NCBI GenBank assembly: GCA_005777415.1
Contig: SXMI01000102.1
Coordinates: forward strand, 1 to 10,160
DNA: 10,160 nt
Origin: Actinomycetota bacterium
Lineage (GTDB): Bacteria > Actinomycetota > Acidimicrobiia > Acidimicrobiales > Microtrichaceae
Direction: 5' to 3'
In this document: positions 5,946-10,160 of the stretch, piece by piece
How positions within the stretch are numbered: the stretch's first letter is position 1
Layout: each line of letters begins with the position of its first letter
Program-made: the position numbers and the translations under genes
The notes under the pieces: model-generated
Told to the model about the DNA's origin: nothing
What the model saw: the letters and a program-made list of their open reading frames with translations, nothing else
The model's database searches: none

Positions 5946-6578
5946 ATGGCTCCGGGCGCAGACGAGGTTCCCGCCGACGGCGGCCTGTGGACGGCACCGA
6001 ACCTGATCACCCTGGTCCGGCTTCTGTGCATCCCGGTGTTCGTCTGGCTGCTCTTCGGCCTCGACGCCCCGGCCGCCGCGGCGGCGCTCCTGTTGCTGCT
6101 GGGGGCCACCGACTGGGTTGACGGCTACGTGGCCCGCCGGTTCAACCAGGTCTCCGAGGTGGGCAAGGCGTTCGACCCCACGGTGGACCGACTGCTCCTC
6201 ATCGTCGGGGTCGGTTCGATCCTCATCGTCGGGGCCGTGCCGCTGTGGCTGGGTCTGGTGGTGGTGATCCGCGAGGTCCTGCTCTCGATCTGGGTGGTGG
6301 GCCTCCTGGCGCTCGGCGGCACGCGGATGGACGTCACCTTCGTCGGGAAGACCGGCACGTTCCTGATGATGGCGGCGTTCCCGGCGTTCCTGGCCGCGAC
6401 GGATCCCCGGTTGCCGGAGTGGGCCGTGAACCTGCTCGAGCTCGTCGCCTGGGGGACGGCGATCCCGGGGCTCGTCTGCTCGATCGCGGCGTTCGTCGGC
6501 TACATCCCGCGGGGCCTGCAGTCGCTCCGTGATGGCCGCCGGGCGGCGGACAGCACGGTCGTGGACCAGCCGGGCTGA
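5946..6578 (+). CDS. pgsA: CDP-alcohol phosphatidyltransferase, PgsA-like
   Basis: A 210-residue integral membrane enzyme of the CDP-alcohol phosphatidyltransferase family, which transfers the phosphatidyl group from CDP-diacylglycerol to an alcohol. The signature DGx2ARx8Gx3Dx3D is complete: Asp56, Asp59, Gly60, Ala63-Arg64, Gly73, Asp77 and Asp81 (the final Asp is the expected catalytic base). Hydrophobic segments flank it at about 20-37, 43-55, 85-118 and 135-150, with more near the C-terminus. The opening TAPNLITLVRLLCIPVF is like phosphatidylglycerophosphate synthases, so PgsA is favoured, and gene order matches pgsA2 (Rv1822) in mycobacteria. Phosphatidylinositol-phosphate or cardiolipin synthesis cannot be excluded from sequence alone. 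The ATG start is supported by the promoter directly ahead of it. The next gene, 104 bp downstream, has its own candidate promoter. Confidence 0.88.
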   Translation: MAPGADEVPADGGLWTAPNLITLVRLLCIPVFVWLLFGLDAPAAAAALLLLLGATDWVDGYVARRFNQVSEVGKAFDPTVDRLLLIVGVGSILIVGAVPLWLGLVVVIREVLLSIWVVGLLALGGTRMDVTFVGKTGTFLMMAAFPAFLAATDPRLPEWAVNLLELVAWGTAIPGLVCSIAAFVGYIPRGLQSLRDGRRAADSTVVDQPG

Positions 6579-6625
6579 GTGGTGCTGCGGCGGGTCGGTC
6601 CGGTGTCGCCCGCACCTCCGGCCGG

Positions 6626-6631
6626 TAGCGT
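6626..6631 (+). promoter_or_regulatory. -10-like element of the guanylyltransferase gene
   Basis: TAGCGT, the same hexamer found before gcvH. It lies in the 104-bp gap after the phosphatidyltransferase gene. Transcription would start near 6638, giving a ~45-base leader with a hairpin and a Shine-Dalgarno sequence. A -35 is not clear (GTGTCG at 6603-6608 is weak). Confidence 0.45.
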
Positions 6632-6643
6632 GAGGCGGCGCGT

Positions 6644-6659
6644 CCGGGCACCGGCCCGG
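6644..6659 (+). promoter_or_regulatory. GC-only hairpin in the leader of the guanylyltransferase mRNA
   Basis: CCGGGC, loop ACCG, GCCCGG: a perfect six-pair stem made only of G-C pairs, 12 bases ahead of the ribosome binding site GGGAG (6671-6675), which stands seven bases before the GTG at 6683. It could tune translation or stability, or be a chance product of high G+C. Confidence 0.35.
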
Positions 6660-6682
6660 GTCAGGACCTCGGGAGTCGACTG

Positions 6683-9169
6683 GTGAAGGCCGTGATCATG
6701 GCCGGTGGCGAGGGGACACGGCTCCGGCCGCTCACCTCGAACATGCCCAAGCCGATGCTGCCACTGGTGAACCGGCCGATGATGGAGCACATCGTCGAGC
6801 TGCTCCGGGAGCACGGGATCACCGAGATCGTGGTCACGCTGGCGTTCATGCCGAACGTGATCCGCAACTACTTCGGCGACGGTTCGGAGTTCGGGGTGCA
6901 GATGGTCTACGCCACCGAGGAGTCGCCCCTCGGGACGGCGGGCTCGGTCCGCAACGCCATGGCCGAGCTGGACGACACGTTCCTGGTGATCTCGGGCGAC
7001 GTCCTGACCGACGTCGACCTCGGTGCGATCATCGACGACCACCGCGAGAGCAGCGCGACCGCGACGATCGGGCTGGTCCGGGTGGAGAACCCGCTCGAGT
7101 ACGGGATCGTGATCACCGGTGACGACGGCGGGATCGAACGGTTCCTCGAGAAGCCCACCTGGGGCGAGGTCTTCTCCGACACCATCAACTCGGGGATCTA
7201 CGTGCTGGAACCCCGGGTGTTCGACTGGATCCCCGAGGGCGTCCCGGTGGACTTCTCCTCGGACGTCTTCCCGAAGCTGCTCCAGGCCGGTCACCGGGTC
7301 ACGGGCTCGGTCGCCGAGGGCTACTGGGAGGACCTGGGGACGCTCGACGCCTACGTCCGGGCCCACAAGGACATCCTCGACGAGCGGGTCCGTGTCACGG
7401 TCCCGGGCTTCGAGGTCTCCCCTGGGGTGTTCGTGGGGGAGGGGTCCGACATCAGCCCCGAGGCCCAGCTGGTCGGACCGGCGGTGATCGGCGAGAACTG
7501 CCTGGTCGATGCCGGCGTCCGCCTGGGGGAGTACGCCGTGCTCGGCACCGGCGTCCGGGTCAGGACCGAGGGCGAGCTGGAGCGGTGCGTGATCCACGAC
7601 AACGCCTACCTCGGTGAGCGCGTGAAGCTCCGCGGCGCGGTGGTGGGCCGGGCCGCCGACCTTCGCCGGGGCGCGCGCTGCGAGGACGGGGCCGTGCTCG
7701 GCGACGAGGTCTTCATCGGCGAGGACGCCGTGGTGTCCACGGACGTGAAGGTGTACCCGTTCAAGACGGTCGAGGCGGGAGCGGTGGTGAACGCCTCGCT
7801 GATCTGGGAGTCGCGCGGCGCCCGGAGCCTGTTCGGTCGTGGGGGTGTGAGCGGGCTGGCCAACGTGGACATCACACCGGAGTACGCCGCCAAGGTGTCG
7901 ATGGCCTTCGCCACGTCGTTGCGACGCGGCGACACGGTCGTGGTCTCCCGCGACTCCTCCCGCTCCGCCCGGATGCTCAAGCGGGCCGTGATCTCGGGGC
8001 TGAACGCCGGTGGGATCAACGTGATGGACCTGGAGGTGGCGAGCGTGCCGCTGACCCGGTTCCACTGCCGCGGGGCGCTGGCGACGGCCGGGATCTCCGT
8101 GCGCCTCGACACCTCGGACCCGGACACGGTCCAGATCCAGTTCTTCGACTCGGACGGCGACGACATCCTCGAGGATCGTCAGCGCAAGATCGAGCGGCTG
8201 TTCGGCCGGGAGGACTTCCGTCGGGTGCGTCCTGCCGACATCGGCGACATCGACCTGGTCCCCCGGGCCATCGAGCAGTACGCCGTGGCGCTCGAGTCGA
8301 CGATCGACGTCGCCGCCGTGGCCGAGCGACGGTTCAAGGTGGTGGTCGACTACGCGTACGGCGCCACGAGCTTCGCCATGCCCAGCGTGCTGGCCAAGCT
8401 GAGGGCGGAGATCCTGGCCATGAACCCGTTCGCCTCGACGGCCGGGATCATCGGCTTCGACCGCGTCGCCCATGCCGCCGAGGTGGCGGCGCTCGTGACC
8501 GCCTCCGGAGCCGACCTGGGCGCCGTCGTCGACCCGAGCGGCGACCAGCTCACCCTGGTGGACGACCGGGGTCACGTGCTCTCCGACGCCGAGATGCTGT
8601 TCGCCTTCCTCGACCTGGTCTGCGACCGTCTGGTCGGTGACACGGTGGCGCTCCCGGTGCTCGCGCCGCGGGCCGCGGCCGACATCGTCGAGGCCCACGG
8701 CTACCGGGTCCTGTGGTCCAAGACCTCGGCCGCTGCGCTCATGGACGCCGCCACCGCCCCGGGGGTCGGATTCGCCGCGAACCTGGAGGGCGGCGTCATC
8801 CTGCCGGGGTTCCTGCCCGCGTTCGACGCGGCGGGCGGCCTCCTGAAGATCCTGGACCTGCTCGCGGCCCGGGGAACCCGCCTGTCCGAGGTGGTGTCGG
8901 ACTGCCCGGAGGTCCACCTCCACCACGACGAGGTGGTTACACCGTGGGACCAGAAGGGGACCGTGATGCGGACCCTCGTGGAGCAGACCCACGGTCGCGA
9001 CGTGGAGCTCGTGGACGGGGTCAAGGTCCACCACGACCGGGGGTGGGCCCTGGTCCTGCCCGACCCCGAGGAGCCCACCACGCACATCTGGGTGGAGGGC
9101 GACACCGCCGCCGAGGCCCGGACACTGGCGCAGGAGTACGTCCGCCGGATCCGCCAGATCGTGCGCTGA
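6683..9169 (+). CDS. Mannose-1-phosphate guanylyltransferase fused to a degenerate phosphomannomutase domain
   Basis: An 828-residue three-part protein. Residues 1-~235 are a nucleotidyltransferase (GGEGTRLRP at 8-16, MPKPM at 21-25, SGD with metal-binding Asp106, FLEKP at 154-158, YWEDLGT near 215) that would make GDP-mannose or another NDP-sugar. Residues ~245-370 form a left-handed beta-helix of hexapeptide repeats (SPGVFVGEGSDI onward). Residues ~375-828 resemble phosphomannomutase/phosphoglucomutase, but the phosphoserine loop (TASHNP in active enzymes) is missing from the region around 460-480, and the metal loop DPDGDR is DPSGDQ (617-622). The mutase half therefore looks non-catalytic. 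The same architecture, length (~830) and decayed loops occur in Streptomyces proteins annotated as mannose-1-phosphate guanyltransferase. The GTG start has GGGAG seven bases upstream and gives the canonical MKAVIMAGG opening. Sugar specificity is inferred from family. Confidence 0.9.
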   Translation: MKAVIMAGGEGTRLRPLTSNMPKPMLPLVNRPMMEHIVELLREHGITEIVVTLAFMPNVIRNYFGDGSEFGVQMVYATEESPLGTAGSVRNAMAELDDTFLVISGDVLTDVDLGAIIDDHRESSATATIGLVRVENPLEYGIVITGDDGGIERFLEKPTWGEVFSDTINSGIYVLEPRVFDWIPEGVPVDFSSDVFPKLLQAGHRVTGSVAEGYWEDLGTLDAYVRAHKDILDERVRVTVPGFEVSPGVFVGEGSDISPEAQLVGPAVIGENCLVDAGVRLGEYAVLGTGVRVRTEGELERCVIHDNAYLGERVKLRGAVVGRAADLRRGARCEDGAVLGDEVFIGEDAVVSTDVKVYPFKTVEAGAVVNASLIWESRGARSLFGRGGVSGLANVDITPEYAAKVSMAFATSLRRGDTVVVSRDSSRSARMLKRAVISGLNAGGINVMDLEVASVPLTRFHCRGALATAGISVRLDTSDPDTVQIQFFDSDGDDILEDRQRKIERLFGREDFRRVRPADIGDIDLVPRAIEQYAVALESTIDVAAVAERRFKVVVDYAYGATSFAMPSVLAKLRAEILAMNPFASTAGIIGFDRVAHAAEVAALVTASGADLGAVVDPSGDQLTLVDDRGHVLSDAEMLFAFLDLVCDRLVGDTVALPVLAPRAAADIVEAHGYRVLWSKTSAAALMDAATAPGVGFAANLEGGVILPGFLPAFDAAGGLLKILDLLAARGTRLSEVVSDCPEVHLHHDEVVTPWDQKGTVMRTLVEQTHGRDVELVDGVKVHHDRGWALVLPDPEEPTTHIWVEGDTAAEARTLAQEYVRRIRQIVR

Positions 9170-9180
9170 GGCCGGTCGGG

Positions 9181-9204
9181 GGTGGACGCTGCGGGTCCGC
9201 CACC
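9181..9204 (+). terminator. Possible hairpin after the guanylyltransferase gene
   Basis: GGTGGAC (9181-9187) can pair with GTCCGCC (9195-9201) with one G-U pair and a 7-base loop; an alternative pairing is GGTGG with CCACC (9200-9204). It lies 11 bp after the stop and just ahead of the candidate gcvH -10. There is no U-run, so intrinsic termination is uncertain. Confidence 0.3.
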
Positions 9205-9212
9205 GGGTCGGG

Positions 9213-9218
9213 TAGCGT
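9213..9218 (+). promoter_or_regulatory. -10-like element of gcvH, leaderless start likely
   Basis: TAGCGT ends seven bases before the GTG at 9226, the spacing expected when the transcript begins at the start codon. No Shine-Dalgarno is seen. This would be the promoter of the gcvH-garA-ftsR unit. A -35 is not clear. Confidence 0.5.
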
Positions 9219-9225
9219 GCTCCGC

Positions 9226-9606
9226 GTGAACGTTCCAGACCAGCTCTTCTACACCGCCGAGCACGAGTGGATCCGAGACGACGACGGGAGTTTCCGGGTC
9301 GGGATCACCGACTACGCCCAGGATGCCCTCGGCGACATCGTCTACGTGCAGCTCCCCGAGGTGGGCGCCGAGGTGCACGCCGGCCAGTCGTTCGGTGAGG
9401 TCGAGTCCACGAAGTCGGTCTCGGAGATCTATGCGCCCGTGCAGGGCGTGGTGCTCGAGGTCAACGCCGACCTGGACGGCTCGCCGGAGCTGGTGAACCA
9501 GGATCCGTACGGCGCCGGATGGATGGTGGTCCTCCAGCCGGTGGACCTGCGGGCGACCGAGTCGATGCTGGACGCCGAGGCCTACCGGGCGCTCACCGAG
9601 GGCTGA
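9226..9606 (+). CDS. gcvH: Glycine cleavage system H protein
   Basis: A 126-residue lipoyl-carrier protein of usual GcvH length. It carries the aminomethyl group between the P, T and L proteins of the glycine cleavage system. The opening FYTAEHEWIR (8-17), the core VGITDYAQDALGDIVYVQLP (25-44) and the lipoylation site GEVESTKSVSEIYAPV with Lys63 are all intact, as are the LVNQDPYGAGW and late AYRAL segments. The GTG at 9226 gives the family-typical N-terminus; an in-frame GTG at 9217 lies inside the -10 element and is unlikely. No gcvT or gcvP is adjacent. The following FHA gene starts five bases after the stop, so the two are probably one operon, as for Rv1826-Rv1827 in Mycobacterium tuberculosis. 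H proteins also serve as lipoate donors to 2-oxoacid dehydrogenases. Confidence 0.97.
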   Translation: MNVPDQLFYTAEHEWIRDDDGSFRVGITDYAQDALGDIVYVQLPEVGAEVHAGQSFGEVESTKSVSEIYAPVQGVVLEVNADLDGSPELVNQDPYGAGWMVVLQPVDLRATESMLDAEAYRALTEG

Positions 9607-9611
9607 GCCGG

Positions 9612-10076
9612 GTGCCTGGCGAGTCGGTGACCTGCCCGACCTGCAGTTTCCACAACGCGCCCGGAGCGAACTTCTGCTCGGCCTGTGGCACCGAGCTGCC
9701 GGCGCGGGACGAGGCCACGACGGGCACCATCCCGATCGTGGGGGTGGACGTCGCGGGGGAGGGCGAGCAGGGTCAGCTCGTCGTGATCCGCGGTGACTCC
9801 GCCGGGGCCAGGTTCCCCCTGGACGAGACCCTCACCACGATCGGTCGTCACCCGGCCAGCCAGGTGTTCCTCGACGACGTCACCGTCTCACGTCGCCACG
9901 CCGAGGTCGTCGCCAATCCGGACCGGACCTTCACCGTCCGCGACGTCGGCTCCATGAACGGCACCTACCTGAACGGCGACCGGGTGCAGGAGGCGGCGCT
10001 GCGGGAGGGGGCCCAGCTCCAGATCGGCCGCTACCGCCTGGTGTTCGTCATCGGCGAGTACGGCGGCGACGCGTGA
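9612..10076 (+). CDS. garA: GarA/OdhI-type FHA protein with N-terminal zinc ribbon
   Basis: A 154-residue cytosolic regulator. A zinc ribbon occupies residues 8-26 (Cys8, Cys11, Cys22, Cys25; CPTC and CSACG). A short linker carries Thr36, Thr37 and Thr39 (DEATTGTIP). The FHA domain, about 54-150, has GRHP (78-81), LDDVTVSRRHAE (87-98), GSMNGTYLN (113-121) and QIGRYRLVFV (137-146), closely like GarA/OdhI. Those proteins inhibit 2-oxoglutarate dehydrogenase and glutamate dehydrogenase until a Ser/Thr kinase phosphorylates an N-terminal ETTS motif. Here the Thr cluster may play that part, which is inference. The family's usual N-terminus has no zinc ribbon. Position after gcvH and before the MerR gene matches Rv1827. 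The start is GTG at 9612 (GAGGG nine bases upstream); GTG at 9627 is an alternative that would still keep all four Cys. Confidence 0.9.
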   Translation: MPGESVTCPTCSFHNAPGANFCSACGTELPARDEATTGTIPIVGVDVAGEGEQGQLVVIRGDSAGARFPLDETLTTIGRHPASQVFLDDVTVSRRHAEVVANPDRTFTVRDVGSMNGTYLNGDRVQEAALREGAQLQIGRYRLVFVIGEYGGDA

Positions 10077-10160
10077 GCACCTCTGAGTCCGACACGGCCG
10101 TCGAGCTGTCGATCGGCGAGGTGCTGGAGTTGATCCAGCAGGACTTCCCGGACGTCACGA
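10073..10160 (+). CDS. ftsR: MerR-family regulator, FtsR (Rv1828)-like, N-terminal fragment
   Basis: The first 29 codons of a gene cut by the window end. The GTG overlaps the FHA stop by four bases (GTGA, 10073-10076), so translation is probably coupled. After a short polar start, the sequence LSIGEVLELIQQDFPDVT matches the beginning of the winged-helix DNA-binding domain in Rv1828/FtsR-type MerR proteins, where a phrase of the form IGxVLxxLxxxFPDVTISK is typical. FtsR in Corynebacterium glutamicum activates ftsZ. The name rests on this short match plus gene order after gcvH and garA; the effector domain is out of view. Confidence 0.75.
   Translation, partial: MSTSESDTAVELSIGEVLELIQQDFPDVT

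Noticed and set aside
6500..9085. Open frame of 861 codons on the minus strand, antisense to the guanylyltransferase gene
   Set aside because: It is a mirror of a high-G+C gene with strong third-position bias. Its translation is low-complexity, rich in Arg, Gly, His and Val, with no recognisable domain, while the plus strand encodes a clear, full-length family member.
9600..9614. GGCTGAGCCGG shared by the gcvH stop region and the SRAP stop region (5367-5377) as a dispersed motif
   Set aside because: The common Gly codon plus TGA stop explains most of the match, and a few GC bases are expected by chance at this base composition.

Overview
The window is chromosomal DNA of roughly 70% G+C, densely coded, with frequent GTG starts and very short intergenic gaps. 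The proteins and gene order point to a high-G+C Actinomycetota, plausibly a non-mycelial deep lineage such as Acidimicrobiia; the phylum is well supported, the class is a guess. Nothing suggests a phage, plasmid, IS element, CRISPR array or RNA gene. The window is cut at both ends, inside an EAL-domain gene on the left and a MerR-family gene on the right.

Left part (1-3339): the C-terminal end of a cyclic-di-GMP phosphodiesterase (+); a convergent gene for a secreted LpqC/PHB-depolymerase-type esterase lipoprotein (-); and, divergent from it across a 120-bp spacer, a Tat-exported PhoD-family phosphatase lipoprotein (+). The spacer holds a perfect 9-bp inverted repeat.

Middle part (3356-6578): a polyprenyl-phosphate-mannose synthase-like GT2-GtrA fusion (-), separated by only 24 bp from a divergent SRAP (HMCES/YedK) DNA-repair gene (+). 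Next come a 21-bp tandem repeat, a convergent HIT-family hydrolase gene (-), and a divergent CDP-alcohol phosphatidyltransferase gene (pgsA-like, +).

Right part (6683-10160), all on +: a mannose-1-phosphate guanylyltransferase fused to a phosphomannomutase-like domain that has lost its catalytic motifs; gcvH; a GarA/OdhI-type FHA protein carrying an N-terminal zinc ribbon; and the start of a MerR-family gene matching FtsR (Rv1828). This is the conserved actinobacterial pgsA / nucleotidyltransferase / gcvH / garA / ftsR neighbourhood, without the small-basic-protein and DUF881 genes that sit inside it in other genera.

How the parts fit: the nucleotidyltransferase can supply GDP-mannose (or a related NDP-sugar), the GT2-GtrA protein could pass mannose to a polyprenyl-phosphate carrier, and the phosphatidyltransferase makes membrane phospholipid, so the centre and right have a cell-envelope theme. 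gcvH-garA-ftsR ties one-carbon/glycine metabolism to a phospho-regulated FHA switch and a division regulator. Several genes (SRAP, pgsA-like, gcvH) have a TAGNNT -10-like element 6-7 bp before the start codon and no clear Shine-Dalgarno, which suggests leaderless transcripts. I see no clearly unprecedented system. The best leads are the zinc-ribbon GarA, the decayed mutase domain, the altered PhoD active site, and the compact divergent promoter regions.
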